Below are positions 11,902-23,344 of a stretch of 64,000 bases of DNA, piece by piece (positions within the stretch are counted from its first letter, which is position 1; every line of letters starts with the position of its first letter). The stretch is from CAVXNB01 sp963763085 (GTDB lineage Bacteria > Actinomycetota > Acidimicrobiia > Acidimicrobiales > Bog-793), in assembly GCA_963763085.1 (NCBI GenBank), contig CAVXNB010000003.1, forward strand, positions 62,001-126,000, read 5' to 3'. A program made the translations under genes and the position numbers. The notes beneath the pieces were generated by a model that worked only from the letters and a program-made list of their open reading frames with translations, ran no database searches and was not told the origin of the DNA.

Positions 11902-13851
11902 TTAGGTAGGTGATGAAGAAAGACATCTCGTGTCCATCACATAGATAGAACCATCGCTACCTGCGGCAACAAGATCATAACCATTCCAATCGATATCATA
12001 GAGAGCATCTTTGGCGAGGAAACGGCGAATAGGTCGAAGTTGCAAAGAGAAAGAGGACATCGGAGAAGCGGTAGTGATATCAGGCAAGGACCATACGTAA
12101 AGGCAATGATCTGAGGAAACCGTTGCCAAATAACGACCTTGACGATGATATTGAGAAGAGGGAGAAGAATCTTGTATTCGAGAATAAGACGGGGAATCAA
12201 AGGCAACGCTAAGCACACTTGACTCATGAGCTTCACATGTAAATATCGAATCGATCACAGGTGATCCGGATTCGGTATCCTTTCGGACTTGACAAAGTTT
12301 GACTAGACCTTCCATGGTGCCCAAAGCTAACCAAGTCGGAGCGGCAGTATTGTCTTCCAACGGTCTCCTCATCCATTCGAGAGAGTAAATGGGACCTCCT
12401 CCTATTGGGATGGTGATAAGTCCTAATAACTGGAAATTCGGATGGTTCATAGTTGATTCCACAGCAGGTTGAATTTCCAAACTCCATAAACGTAGCGTGG
12501 AATCATCAGAACAGGAGGCAAGTAAGGACCCAGTCGAATCCCAACGAACCGAATTCACATCATCTGTATGTCCCACGAGTTCATGAAACACCTTTGTCGA
12601 TTTCGAATAATGACATAAACCGAGTTTACCATTTGTACCAGACAACGCGCCAACCATGGATAATTCTGAAATAGGCCACCAATCGAAATCGGTGAGGAGA
12701 ATATTTGGATCGTTCATGGAAGAGTTCGAATTCGATGATGACGATGATCGGAGACACCAGTTAGCACAGGTTTCCCAGGCGAGTGTTTCCCAAATAACAA
12801 GACCCATGTCACTTGATATAGCTGCGAGAAGTTTACCTGATGGACTCCATTTAACGATCAGAACGGGTGTTTGGCCCATATCTAATAAACGTACATGTTC
12901 TCCCGAGGAAGACATAATTTTCACATGACCATCGTGGAGTCCGATAGCAAGACGGTCTCCTTTTATGTTCCAATCGAGAGAGGTCACTCCGACAAGTTTT
13001 CCTGAATTTCCTGTCAGTTCGTTGGTTTCCATTTCGACACTTCGACAACTATGACTCGCCTTGCTATGGAAATCCCATAAAAGAAGAGTTCCATCTGCCG
13101 AACCTGTAGCGAGTATCCTAGTAGTAAATGTCTCTGGTCCAGAAGAAGGCAGATGATCTGATACACCTTCATTAAGAGCTATAGATGTCAAGGGCTTCCT
13201 CCATCGACAACAATAAACCTCGGAAGCATGTCCCGGAAGTAGTAACACTTCCGAGGGCATCCATTCGGGTATATGATTTCGATGCGGGGATATGGTTGTT
13301 GTTTTTGAAGTGTCCTCCTCCATGAGACTGTCAGTTGGAAGAGATGTGACCAATTTTCGGGAGTCCGCTTCTTTTTTGATTTTGGCGGTTTGAGAGGAGA
13401 CGAAAGAAGCAGTCCCAGGCGACTTTGTCGTAGTATGAAATGGGGAAGCCGAACGATTTTTTTGAAGTGCAATTTCGCGTTGTTCCCGACGTCGAGCCGT
13501 CATAACGGCAGGGGAAGGCAGAATCGACATATCGATCGTTTTGTGTCGTTTTCCCTCACATTCATGAATCCCTAAAAGTGAGAATGGCATTTGACAATCC
13601 AGAATCTCCATACCATCATCGCTCACATGACGCTCTACTTGAGAGAACAATAAGCCACGTTGTAGATAAGATACAAGTAGACCGGGTGGAAGTGGTTGTT
13701 CCTCTATTCCAGTCGTCGTTATTCGGGTCACAAGTTTTTGTCTCTTCAAGGAACATTCATTCTCAAAAGTGAAGGCGGCATGTGAAAACCCACATTCTTT
13801 CAAATATAAATATACAAGAGAGTTCACCTCATCGCTCGTAATGCTACACAT
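11902..13851 (-). CDS. TBL1: TBL1-type LisH/WD40 corepressor subunit
   Basis: Intronless, 649 residues. I start at ATG 13851; the frame opens a few codons earlier but only with a GTG. Residues about 4-38 are a LisH dimerisation motif (SDEVNSLVYLYLKECGFSHA, then FTFENE), the hallmark of TBL1/TBL1XR1 and yeast Sif2. A charged, Ser/Lys-rich linker follows, then about eight WD40 repeats, with clear cores LLPGHASEVYCCRW, ATGSADGTLLLWDF, LVGHTDDVNSVRWDSTGSLL, ASCSDDSTLRLWS and AAGSDGSIYVMDTR. Family members assemble with histone deacetylase corepressors (NCoR/SMRT, Set3C) in the nucleus. The LisH and propeller are intact, although the linker and loops (for example after repeat 2) are longer than in animals. 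It is divergent to the oxysterol-binding-related gene, 667 bp away. Confidence 0.88.
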   Translation of the reverse strand: MCSITSDEVNSLVYLYLKECGFSHAAFTFENECSLKRQKLVTRITTTGIEEQPLPPGLLVSYLQRGLLFSQVERHVSDDGMEILDCQMPFSLLGIHECEGKRHKTIDMSILPSPAVMTARRREQREIALQKNRSASPFHTTTKSPGTASFVSSQTAKIKKEADSRKLVTSLPTDSLMEEDTSKTTTISPHRNHIPEWMPSEVLLLPGHASEVYCCRWRKPLTSIALNEGVSDHLPSSGPETFTTRILATGSADGTLLLWDFHSKASHSCRSVEMETNELTGNSGKLVGVTSLDWNIKGDRLAIGLHDGHVKIMSSSGEHVRLLDMGQTPVLIVKWSPSGKLLAAISSDMGLVIWETLAWETCANWCLRSSSSSNSNSSMNDPNILLTDFDWWPISELSMVGALSGTNGKLGLCHYSKSTKVFHELVGHTDDVNSVRWDSTGSLLASCSDDSTLRLWSLEIQPAVESTMNHPNFQLLGLITIPIGGGPIYSLEWMRRPLEDNTAAPTWLALGTMEGLVKLCQVRKDTESGSPVIDSIFTCEAHESSVLSVAFDSPSYSRIQDSSPSSQYHRQGRYLATVSSDHCLYVWSLPDITTASPMSSFSLQLRPIRRFLAKDALYDIDWNGYDLVAAGSDGSIYVMDTRCLSSSPT

Positions 13852-14518
13852 AGTGTTCACAAGAGAAGGATAATAGGAAAAGAGGAGGTCCTCCCCATCA
13901 CTCTTCTCATGGATAAAATAAATTTCTTCCCTAAATCCCGATTCCTTTTGCTTTTCAGATGAGACAAGAGAAGAGTTTTGGATTCTTAATTTCGACCAAT
14001 TGCTGGTTAAGATGCGTTCTTCTACTCAATGGAATCTTCCCCCGGTTTGTTTTACTAATCCTTCCTAAGGCATTTGTTATAAGAGAATAATGGATGCCCC
14101 ATATCCTGGATATATAAAGGTTACTTCGTACTTCACTAATCTAATTAGAAATCAATAAAACGAAACGATTCACTCGGAAGGAAAATAGTGTGGCTTTCTT
14201 TGAGACGTTCGGGAAACAGGATAAATTCTACAGCCTACGTAAAAGGAGCGATGATACTCTTGATTAATCGTTCTACAACGTTCACATGAAGAAAATGAGA
14301 CATTGTATGATTAACCATAATTCGAAGAAACCTATTGTTAATCCATAGATAAAAAGAATAGGGAAGAAATTGAGGAGACTTCCGATGGTGACTCTTGCCA
14401 CTGTGTACCATGAATGGATAGTTGATTTGGGGATTATTGGATTTGGATGCCATCTAATCACGAAACTAAATGAAAGAGCATTAGAGAAATAAGTACAAAT
14501 TAATTTACATCTTTAAGA
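13852..14518. promoter_or_regulatory. Shared divergent upstream region of TBL1 and the ORP gene
   Basis: 667 bp between the two start codons, so it should carry both promoters. AT-rich, with a minus-strand open frame (14235-14453) that has no recognisable content. No specific site can be defended. Confidence 0.35.
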
Positions 14519-16233
14519 ATGGTTTGGAATCCGGAAAATTCTATTGGTCAGGAACCAGGAGGTGATAACTCGAGAGAAATAAATAATGGAACCTCATCAA
14601 TCGATTCCTCATCCAAGACAATAATGGGATTTTCGAAAGTCTTGTATTCGACCCCATCGATAAGTTCGATGGTTTCATCATTCCTATCCCATTCCTTCCT
14701 TCTAAGACTCCTGAAAAGCACTATGAAAGGTATGGATGTGACCGATATCCCGTTGCCTATTTTCATATTGGAACCGAGATCGCTACTCGAAAGGTTGACT
14801 GATGTTTTTGGATACCCGTGTACTATATTGAATACGGCGAAATTGACCGATCCGAAGGAACGATTTCTAGCTGTTGTTAAATTTTATCTTTCTGGTTGGA
14901 ACTTGAAACCTAGAGGAGTGAAAAAACCATATTGGCCCGTTTTGGGTGAATTTTTCCGTTGTCAATGGAAATATCGCGATCACACTCAGGCCTTCTATAT
15001 TGCGGAACAAGTTTGTTCTGCATCATCAGTTCCACTCTCGGCATTCTATTATGCTTGTCCGGAACATGATTTGGTCGTGAGTGGTCAATTGAGACCGAGT
15101 TCCCGATTTTTCGGGAACACCTTAGTGAATGCATTACAAGGCCATGCGTGTGTCTATCTAACACATCAGAAGGAAGAGGAGAAATACGAGATGACTTTCC
15201 CGAATATCTATGTCCGAGGGGTGATTCTAGGTAGTATGTTCACTGAATTAGGACAGACTATCAAGATTATCTGTTCCCGGACGGATTTGGCTTGTGAATT
15301 GGAATTCAAAACAAAGGTACGTATATTTCTATGGGGGTTTCCTCGAATCTTTCCTTGGTTGACAATTAAAAACGAATGAGGAGGGTTGGTTTAGATACAT
15401 CTTTAATTTTCGAGCTACATCCTTAGGGTTATTTCCATGGTTCCTATCATGCCATTTCGGGGAAGATCTTCAAGAAAAGTGATCCTCAACGAATCTACTA
15501 TCGACTAAGTGGCAAATGGACGGACACGATCTATGTGGAACGAGTTGTTAATATGGTAAATATCGATATCTTCCTAATTGAACTTGGGGAATCATGATCA
15601 AGCGGATTGTTATATTTCATTCTTTTATATTTCCGAAAATCAGGAGTTAGTAGACAAAAAGGTTCTTTTGAATGTACAACAGGAACCCTTCTTTGCGAAA
15701 ATCGTGCCTCCTATCGATGAACAAGATGAATTGGAATCACGTCAATTGTGGGCCAAGGTTACCAAAGCCATCATGAACCGGAATTTGGATTTGGCTGCAT
15801 ACGAGAAAATTCTCGTTAAGAAAGATTCCTCCAGCAGACAAGCTCGAAATTCCCAGGGAGTATGCATACCGTTTGAATCGAAACATTTTGTCGAGGATGA
15901 GGAAACCCACGTTTGGCATTATAGATTCGGGTATGTGAAATTCCTTGTTAGGGAATGTGTATAGTAGCGTTCATGAGAACGGTTTTAAATTGAAATTTTC
16001 CAATATTTAATGATTTCAGGTATCCGAGAATCGGCAAAAGAACGACTTCTCAATTGGAACGGGACATTTTTCCACCACAGGACAATTTCGACGATACAGA
16101 AAATTCATTATCCAAAATTCCTTCTTCGGGATTACTCACTCGATTGGCATCAACTTTGCCAAGTGGTAATTCTCCAGGCATAGTGACAACTACAATTTCA
16201 ACTGGCATGCCGAAAAATCCATCTTTATCGTAG
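14519..16233 (+). CDS. Oxysterol-binding protein-related lipid-transfer protein
   Basis: Four exons: 14519-15316, 15427-15555, 15644-15930 and 16020-16233, all GT-AG and frame-consistent, giving 475 residues. It is a stand-alone ORD similar to yeast Osh4/Kes1, without PH, ankyrin or GOLD domains. Recognisable elements are LSGWNLKPRGVKKPYWPVLG (about residues 124-143, the lid/entry region, compare KPLNPFLGE), LRPSSRFFGNTLVN, NIYVRGVILGSMFTELG, YYRLSGKW and the C-terminal ESRQLWAKVTKAI plus EDEETHVWHYRFGYPR. Such proteins exchange sterol for PI4P at membrane contacts. The family fingerprint EQVSHHPP is altered: residues 163-176 read EQVCSASSVPLSAF, so the His pair that binds PI4P phosphates is missing. 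The last codons overlap the convergent PheRS gene by 9 bp. Confidence 0.88.
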
Positions 16234-17672
16234 TATGACGCCTAGCCTTTTCACAGATTCTTGTCGGATCAGCTCCTGAAGAACATTTATTTCCTCATTG
16301 GTGACATTTCTTCGAAAAAAAAAGGTAGGAAGAAAATTGTATATAGGTCAATTTGGGAAGCAAATCCTTTGACTACTCTCTTTCACCCTGGTTATTAGCC
16401 TACTTGTCCATAGATCGATACGTAATCCGATAACATCGACTGATCTTTCCCGTGGGTGAATGATGAAATTCATCTACCTACAACGAATGAGAGAAAAAAA
16501 GAGGAAATAGGAAATAAAATAATGATACCAATCCGATCCGATTGATTGTCTAATAAGTTTCCCTCTTTTTTGGAGAAATCAATCTTGTCAATAGATGATG
16601 CATCTTTCTTTACATAACCCATCCACGTGGAAAAGAGGGATGAACCTGAATGAAGACATCTTCTTACCTTTTGAGCAGATTCGACTAGATCTCCAGTAAT
16701 CCCGCGAATCATTTCGTAGAAATCATGCTCATCAAATGAACTATCGACCCAGAAACTCATGTCTTTATAACAAGGAGGAAATCTTGAAAAAGGAACGAAT
16801 TTGCGTAGCACAGTGTCATTCTCTCGGAATTGGCTGAGAAAACGGTCATCTTCACTCCAGAATAACCGAATATCCGGGATTTCAAAAAGTACCATGGCCA
16901 ATCGATCCAGACCTAGACCGAATGCCCATCCGATATATTCATTATTTTGGGCTCTTTGCATGACTCCCGGATGGAGTATACCACATCCAAGTACTTCGAG
17001 CCAACGATCTTGAAAGAAAATCTCAAGCTCCCAAGATGGTTGTGTGAAAGGAAAATAAGTTTCAACCCATCGACATCGAACTTGCCCAAATAGATCTTCT
17101 ACAAGATAACCTAGTGATTGTTTCATGTCTTGTTCCAGTAAGGCGATCACATCGGAAGAATGATTAGTCATGGAAATCTGATGTATCGGAAACAATCGAA
17201 CTCCTTCCACTTGATGAAAGACTGGATAATGAGTTGCATCGATCTCATCACGGCGATAAACATCTCCGCTAGTCAAAAATGCCCGATATCCTTTCCGAAT
17301 CATCTCAACTTCATGTGCCGTGGTATGTGTTCTAAGTACATAGTCATCGTTAATGTAGTAAGTATCGGTAGGCTTACGCCCAGGATGATCCAACGGAATG
17401 AGAAGGTCATTGAAATTCTGTTGAACTGTCACCACAGGAGATAGATTTGAGAAGAATGTGAATAATGATTGACCATCCTCTGTTCGAACGTAACGTCGTT
17501 TGAAAGAAGCTTCGATTTTCGAACGAAGAATACTCAAGGGATGGTGAGGTTTCCGATGTAGTTGTCGGTCAAGTTTCGAGATAATACCGGGTACGATATT
17601 CGTAATCGGACTTATCGTGTATCGTTTTCCTAACAAATCCAATGAGGAATGTTGGATTACATTTCCGGCCAA
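16225..17672 (-). CDS. FARS2: Mitochondrial phenylalanyl-tRNA synthetase, monomeric
   Basis: Three exons: 16668-17672, 16404-16477 and 16225-16309; the splice phases fit and rebuild a complete C-terminus. It charges mitochondrial tRNA-Phe. The class II core shows GDVYRRDEIDATHYPVFHQV (motif 2 region) and GWAFGLGLDRLAMVLF (motif 3), followed by IPDIRLFW. The anticodon-binding FDX-ACB domain follows (CYKDMSFWVDSSFDEHDFYE, GDLVESAQK, then ISRCYRITYRSMDKNVTNEE). Homology to the human enzyme begins at SSLDLLGKRY, near residue 9. The start is unresolved: no ATG lies in frame before the conserved region, a TGA sits just upstream (about 17696), and no AG acceptor lies between them. 17672 is a TTG, used here only as the limit of the frame. 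The presequence is therefore missing or out of frame. Confidence 0.88.
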
Positions 17673-18488
17673 TTGGGGACATTGTACGAATCAGATCTGA
17701 CATGAGAATGAGAGTTTCCAAGAATTCAGAAAATGTGTATTTTGCAAAAGAGATTTTTTCTTTTTATCTATCTCGAGACTATCTTGTCGAATAATGTATT
17801 CGAGTTGGAGGACATCCAATAATTCCAAGTTGTGCTAATAAGGAGCCTAACAGGTTGCATATCGGGAGAATTGAAAGATGATCAATCTCTCTCGGCTAAA
17901 TGGATAATCATATTAACTTTCTCGTCTAAATTAGACTGTGAAAACTCGGGAGATCTTCAAGACTACAATTCTCGACTTGTTAAATTGAAATCTCCTTCTT
18001 AATCAATCTACTAATCTAAATTGAATCAATGTTCTCAAAGATCAGCTACTGTGAGATAAAACAATTTGAGTAACATCATTCAAGAGTTCTTTCTCTTTAC
18101 AATTAACTGTTCATTTTATCCTCTCATAAGCAAGAATAGATAGAGATCGGAAGAATGGGATTCGTTAGTAATTTGATCGATGTTTTTCCAATGCTAATTG
18201 AGTAAGGAACTCATTGATTAGAATCGTTGCTTTCTATATTCTACTTGTAACATTCTTCTATGCAAGTCTAATCGATGGTCAACGAAAAATCCGATAAAAT
18301 CGAATATCCTGTAGGCCTGACTTTGTTCAAATAATAAAACACAAGTAAATCGTAGACATCGAATTGAAAGAAACCAAACAAATCCCCTGTTATTACGATT
18401 ACCTCATTGGAAAGTAATTTGAGTGTATCTCTTATTAGAGCTTACTTTTTTTCCATCATTATCTGCGGGAAATATTCGTTCTTACAAA
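17673..18488. other. Divergent intergenic region between PheRS and ITPase genes
   Basis: About 0.8 kb, AT-rich, with stops in all frames. It should hold both promoters and perhaps the missing 5' exon of the PheRS gene, which I could not identify. No RNA gene seen. Confidence 0.45.
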
Positions 18489-19561
18489 ATGTTGACATTC
18501 GTAACGGGAAATGCGAATAAACTCAAGGAAGTCCTGGAAATTCTGGGATCTCACATAGAACTGAAAACTCTAAGTCTCGACCGTAAGATGACGATTCTGA
18601 TTAGCAGCAAACTGATTTAACTTCTTTAACCATTCTAGTTGCTGAAATCCAAGGAACTTCTGAAGAGATTGCTGCGGAAAAATGTCGTCAGGCTGCCATT
18701 AAGGTACACTATCTCAAAATAATGAATGGTTTTAAAGTAGTGGAATTCACTTCTCAGATGACAACTGTTCGAATTTTATCCGAAATTTGTGTTGCCCTTC
18801 TTCTTTCTGATGGATCTTTTCTCTAGGTTCAAGGCCCAGTTATTACTGAGGACACACTTCTCGGCTTTAATGCTATGAACGGATTGCCTGGACCCTATAT
18901 GTAAGTATAATAGATGGAATGTCCAAGAAAAGGAATCGGATAGATCCATTCGAACTTTCTTCTTTGGACCTTCTTGTTGTATGATTCTACCTAAGAAGTA
19001 TGGATCGCATCACAAGAATGGGATTTATTATCATTCCCAGAGGATACATTCTTCTGATTCTTATCGCCATCGCTATCTGAAGAAGTAACCTATCAACTCA
19101 TCTTCGTTGCATAGTAAATGGTTTGCCAAATCAATCGGTCCAAAGGGCTTGAACAAAATGCTAGAAGGCTTCGAGGATAAAACCGCATGCGCGACTTGTA
19201 TTCTCGCCTATGCTGCGGGTCCTGATAGTGAACCCTTACTTTTTGAAGGAAAGACTCAGGTAATGAATCATTCATGATCCTATAGTGTCACGAAGAACCT
19301 CCACCTGCAGAGCAGAAGATCGTCATGGATAGGATCCCCAATCATCTTTATGCCTATATACTAACAAAGAGTGTTTTTGATCAAAAGGGAAGAATTGTTC
19401 TACCAAGAGGTCCACAAAGTTTTGCTTGGGATACCGTATTTGAGCCAGAAGGATTCGATAAGACCTATGCTGAGCTGGATCCCTCTATCAAGAACACCAT
19501 TTCACATCGATATAAGGCATTAAAGGCGTTGAGAGAGTATCTTGAACAGAATGTACTCTAG
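18489..19561 (+). CDS. ITPA: Inosine triphosphate pyrophosphatase (HAM1/ITPA)
   Basis: Five exons: 18489-18582, 18639-18703, 18827-18900, 19115-19259 and 19388-19561, all in phase, giving 183 residues. The enzyme hydrolyses ITP, dITP and XTP to monophosphates and keeps deaminated purines out of nucleic acids. Family motifs are present: TGNANKLKEV at the N-terminus (substrate loop), EDTLLGFNAMNGLPGPYIKW with the catalytic acidic residue, GRIVLPRG, FAWDTVFEPEGFDKTYAEL and the SHRYKAL nucleotide-specificity motif near the end. For exon 5 I chose the acceptor before GGAAGAATT because it joins KTQ to GRIVLPRG as in homologues; an acceptor 18 bases upstream is also in frame. It is convergent with the LRR gene, 73 bp apart. 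Confidence 0.93.
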
Positions 19562-19634
19562 CCCAAATAAATCATCACAACTAAGGAGACGGTCGTAGAT
19601 CTGCTCTATTTTGCTTTGTTGGGAGACAATACAG

Positions 19635-21452
19635 TCAAGATCGAGAAGGTGGAGTACTTGTCCATAGAGAAGTGCCAAACTCGGCCATTGTCGATAATGA
19701 CGAGAGATCTCTTTCGGTACAATGGTTGACCGGAGAGATAACTTGCTTGAATGGTCTATCATGGGAGTTACACAGGTTACAAGATGTTCGTATACTTGAT
19801 GAACGTATTTTTTTTCGCAAAAGTTGAAGATATAGCTTAAAGGCGTCGACTATACTCAAGCTTGCGGCACGTCGACTTTTTCCGAGACAGGCCGTTAGAA
19901 TATCATCGATTTCCTTTAATTGAATTGAAGCGATATCAAACGATTCCAAGTTGATGGCTGTTGGACGAGAGATCGTTGATGGTAGGATAGTTCGAGTAGA
20001 CTGCATGGCATGAATAACACGATCTTTGATATCGATCATATCTTTGAGAGCCATCAATTGGCGATGAAACATCGTTTCGCTATCTTTATGGGAGCGCTCA
20101 ATATCGAGTGAATGACGTGCTATTCGTTCTTGTTGCATTTTCAAACGTTGCACATCGAGTGACTCTTCATTGCTCGATAAAAGGAGTTCTCTTTGGAGGC
20201 TTTCATTGCATCGAATGAATGCAAACTTCAACAATTGAAGAACATCGTCCAGCTCCAAGTGGTTCGCATCTTTCATCTCCAATATAGGAATTTCCCTATA
20301 ATCCTTGACACCATCGAAGAGCGAGACTATCTTCTGTTTTAGATTATCCTTGAAAGAGGCTTCATCCAAAACATATTTCTCATGTTTTGCAATGATAAGT
20401 GCATGTTCAGACTCCAAAATATTGTATTTTTGATATAATTCCGCATGTTCACGTAAAAAATTAGAATGAGGTGCAATCAAGACATCAATCTTGGAATGTG
20501 AGTCGAGAAGATTATCGTTTCTGATGACCGAGGCCACACCTAACCGGTCATTACTCGGGGAGATATCATTTATCTGGACACTTTCCGTAACATAATCCAT
20601 GAGTTGTTTTGCCTGTCGTTCGGTCAAAGATTGTAAAGAAGTCATTTGGGCTCGTAAAGTTGAGTTCTCACCCTCTAACTGACCCACAAGTTCTTCCATT
20701 TCCCTATAATCCCTGGTTAATTTCCCATTGGAGACCTCCAAATTGGATACCCGCTCATATAGGTCATTTCTCTGACGCATCAGATCAGAGATCTTTTGAC
20801 GAAGAGTCTCTAGATCCTTAGAAAAGAACACCTCTTGAGCTGATTGCCTTAAAGAATCGACAATATCCTCTCCGTTGAGCACTCGCAAAAACTTCGACCT
20901 ATAGACAACGTACAAGAATTCACGGGTACCCGAGTGCATATCAATCGAATTTCCACGCAAATCAATGTGTTGTAACAATTTCAAATTTTCCAGTCGATCA
21001 ATTTCCCCCAGATGGTTCCAACAATTGAAACTCATCTGGAATTCTCGTAACTTCGAACAATTCGAGATCCATTCTGGAATAGAAGACAGCTGGTTATGCG
21101 ACAGACGGAGTATTTCCAAATATTCAAGTCTGAGGGATTGTTCTGGACGAGAACGACCGAATGTCAAACATTCATCTTCCATTCCATTATAGGAGAGATC
21201 AAGAATTCGTAATTTCGTGAGTCTTAGGAGTTCATTTAATATTCCTCGATGAATAGCATTATGAGCCAGATAAAGTTCCTCAAGATTCACATAATCTCTA
21301 AGATTTTCTAATTGTCTTAGTTTTTCAGCATCACCAAACACATTTCGTTTGCCTTCCAATTGAAGTACACGGACCTTTTTAGGATGTTCACCTCGTGTAA
21401 TCTTTTTCAGATAGTCGGTAGTCAAGTATCGGATAGACACTGTTCCCTCCAT
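19635..21452 (-). CDS. Leucine-rich repeat and coiled-coil protein
   Basis: Intronless, 605 residues, starting at ATG 21452. Residues about 25-215 are leucine-rich repeats with an LRR-cap-like end: VRVLQLEGKR, LEELYLAHNAI, LRILDLSYNGM, LEILRLSHNQLSSIPEWISN, LQHIDLRGNSI and then RSKFLRVLNGEDI. From about residue 225 to 530 it is almost continuous heptad-type coiled coil (LETLRQKISDLMRQRNDLYE onwards). LRR-then-coiled-coil layout is typical of centrosomal and ciliary scaffolds (LRRCC1, CEP97, centriolin, CNTRL), and the last LRR with YVVYRSKFLRVLNG resembles that group. The exact orthologue cannot be fixed from sequence alone. A basal-body or spindle-pole role is inference. It is adjacent to the Fes1 gene on the same strand. 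Confidence 0.7.
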   Translation of the reverse strand: MEGTVSIRYLTTDYLKKITRGEHPKKVRVLQLEGKRNVFGDAEKLRQLENLRDYVNLEELYLAHNAIHRGILNELLRLTKLRILDLSYNGMEDECLTFGRSRPEQSLRLEYLEILRLSHNQLSSIPEWISNCSKLREFQMSFNCWNHLGEIDRLENLKLLQHIDLRGNSIDMHSGTREFLYVVYRSKFLRVLNGEDIVDSLRQSAQEVFFSKDLETLRQKISDLMRQRNDLYERVSNLEVSNGKLTRDYREMEELVGQLEGENSTLRAQMTSLQSLTERQAKQLMDYVTESVQINDISPSNDRLGVASVIRNDNLLDSHSKIDVLIAPHSNFLREHAELYQKYNILESEHALIIAKHEKYVLDEASFKDNLKQKIVSLFDGVKDYREIPILEMKDANHLELDDVLQLLKFAFIRCNESLQRELLLSSNEESLDVQRLKMQQERIARHSLDIERSHKDSETMFHRQLMALKDMIDIKDRVIHAMQSTRTILPSTISRPTAINLESFDIASIQLKEIDDILTACLGKSRRAASLSIVDAFKLYLQLLRKKIRSSSIRTSCNLCNSHDRPFKQVISPVNHCTERDLSSLSTMAEFGTSLWTSTPPSRS

Positions 21453-21664
21453 TCACGAAGATACCTTTGTTTGAGAATTTTCGTGAACGGTAAGATAACT
21501 AGGAACGTGAATATTGAGTCGGCTAGTCTTCATAGATGGATATAAAAGGAGGTACTGACAAAGACTTCCCCCCTCCAAATAGTATAATATTGACGTTTAC
21601 AAACAAGAAGTGGAAAAATAATTTGTGAATCAAAACATTGACTTTAATTGGAGATGGAAGATCC

Positions 21665-22979
21665 TCAATTTGGTCTATTATTCAGAGTGGTTTGTAGATA
21701 ATCAAGAAACTCATGAATTTCCCGATAGGCCTCATCCGATCTATATTGTCTCATCCCCATCTCTATACGATTTAATAGTTTGAAGATTGCTGGCGTCCTT
21801 AATTTATCAATGATTTCCGAATATCCGGCCATGATGGATAATAATTGCAAACCCTTCTCGAGAAATTCCCGCTCCTGTTGTCGTTCGAGCAATTCCAAAA
21901 TATTAGTGAATATCGGATGATCGATGATTCTCTTTGCAAGAGTCAAATTCTCCATGGACAATGCCACAAGTAGAAAAAGAACTTTTTGCCGGAGAAAACG
22001 ATGACCTTTTGAAAAAGTACATTGTAATCTATCCAAGCCGTTTCGAAGAAAAAAGACTTCTTGACCAATAGCGTGATTTTTTATAAAACCTGCATCGTTT
22101 CAGGCATAAATGAAAATAATCGATCAATCAATTGGTTGGCTTCATTGTATGGGGCAATCAATGTTGAAGACAATTTCCTACCTGAAATAGCATAGAGAGC
22201 CTTGGTTTTCACGTCCATATCGGAATCAGCTTCCATCACTTCCAATAACTTTGGTAACACATCTAGATCGGCAAACTAATATGGTAAAAGAAAGAACAAA
22301 AAACAATTCCAATTCCAAACAAGGTGATATTCAAAAACTAGCTAGTCATCATGAACATCATCGGATAGAACCCAACGATGAAATAGAGTTCTCTTTCATG
22401 AAGATCTCTTACATCTTTTTGAGTATGCGGATTATTTTGAACAGCCGTGCCTAGCACCCAGGCAGCATACATTCTAATATCAGCCTCCGAATCAAAAAGC
22501 AATTCCAAAAGTTTCGGTATCATGCCTAATACTCGTAAATCTAACATCGACATTAAAATGAGAAGAGATAACACAGGTTTGTCTCCATCTAACGGCCAAT
22601 AAGTTCTCCCATCTATCAGGTATGTACTTACTCTTAGCATTATCATATTGTTCGACAAGCAATTCCAAATTATCAAAAGCGATCATTCGGTCTTCCAATT
22701 CCAACTCCTTATTGTTGATAGCCTCCATCGATTCTATTGAAAAAGAAAGGACTCATTTGGAAATTGTGTTCTCATACAACCAATGATACTAAATGAAAGT
22801 ATGAATGCTTTTTCTTCACTCCCTCATTTCCTACCTCTCATTTTCACTGAGTCATCGTTTCCAAGAATAATATCAAGCCATTTCGGGTCCAAAGTGTCAC
22901 CGGTTGCTAGTGGAGTTGAAGATGTCGTTTCTTCTTCTTGTCCTCTATGACTCGTAGCCCAATCCAATAATCGATCCAT
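21665..22979 (-). CDS. FES1: Fes1/HSPBP1-type HSP70 nucleotide exchange factor
   Basis: Five exons rebuilt by phase: 22835-22979, 22632-22733, 22413-22540, 22182-22275 and 21665-22089, giving 297 residues. The start MDRLLDWATSH, the linking MRESMEAINNKELELEDRMI, AFDNLELLVEQYDNAKNLR and the ARM-type repeats (AAWVLGTAVQNNPHTQKD; DVLPKLLEVMEAD; TKALYAISGFIKNH) follow Fes1 closely. The protein is an armadillo-repeat factor that embraces the HSP70 nucleotide-binding domain and promotes ADP release in the cytosol. Two acceptors are possible for exon 3; the one at 22540 gives NAKNLRVLGMIPKLLELL, the better match to the family. All introns are about 90-140 nt. The protein is of normal Fes1 length and appears complete. 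Confidence 0.87.
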
Positions 22980-23344
22980 TCATAAGAAAACAAATTCGTT
23001 AAACCAAACACATACTACTTTTCCTAAGAGGATTTCACGTCTACGCTTGTCCAAACAAGATACGCCTGGGATGTTAATGTTATCACCAGGTTCTTCTTGC
23101 TAAAGAAGAAATCGAAGAATAAGGAGGAGCATGCATGAAATTTACTTGGACCTTTATTATTGAGACGAAAGAAATTCTCAGCACAACCCTTGTCTCTATG
23201 AAAGTGCATATTCTCATCATTGGGAACCCTCGTAAAACAACACCATGAGAAATGATGACTTTGTAAAAGAGCAGAATCAAAGAGGTCGGATTTTCTCGTT
23301 TCAACAACTTAAGAGATATATGGATAGGATCAATCTTATTCCAA

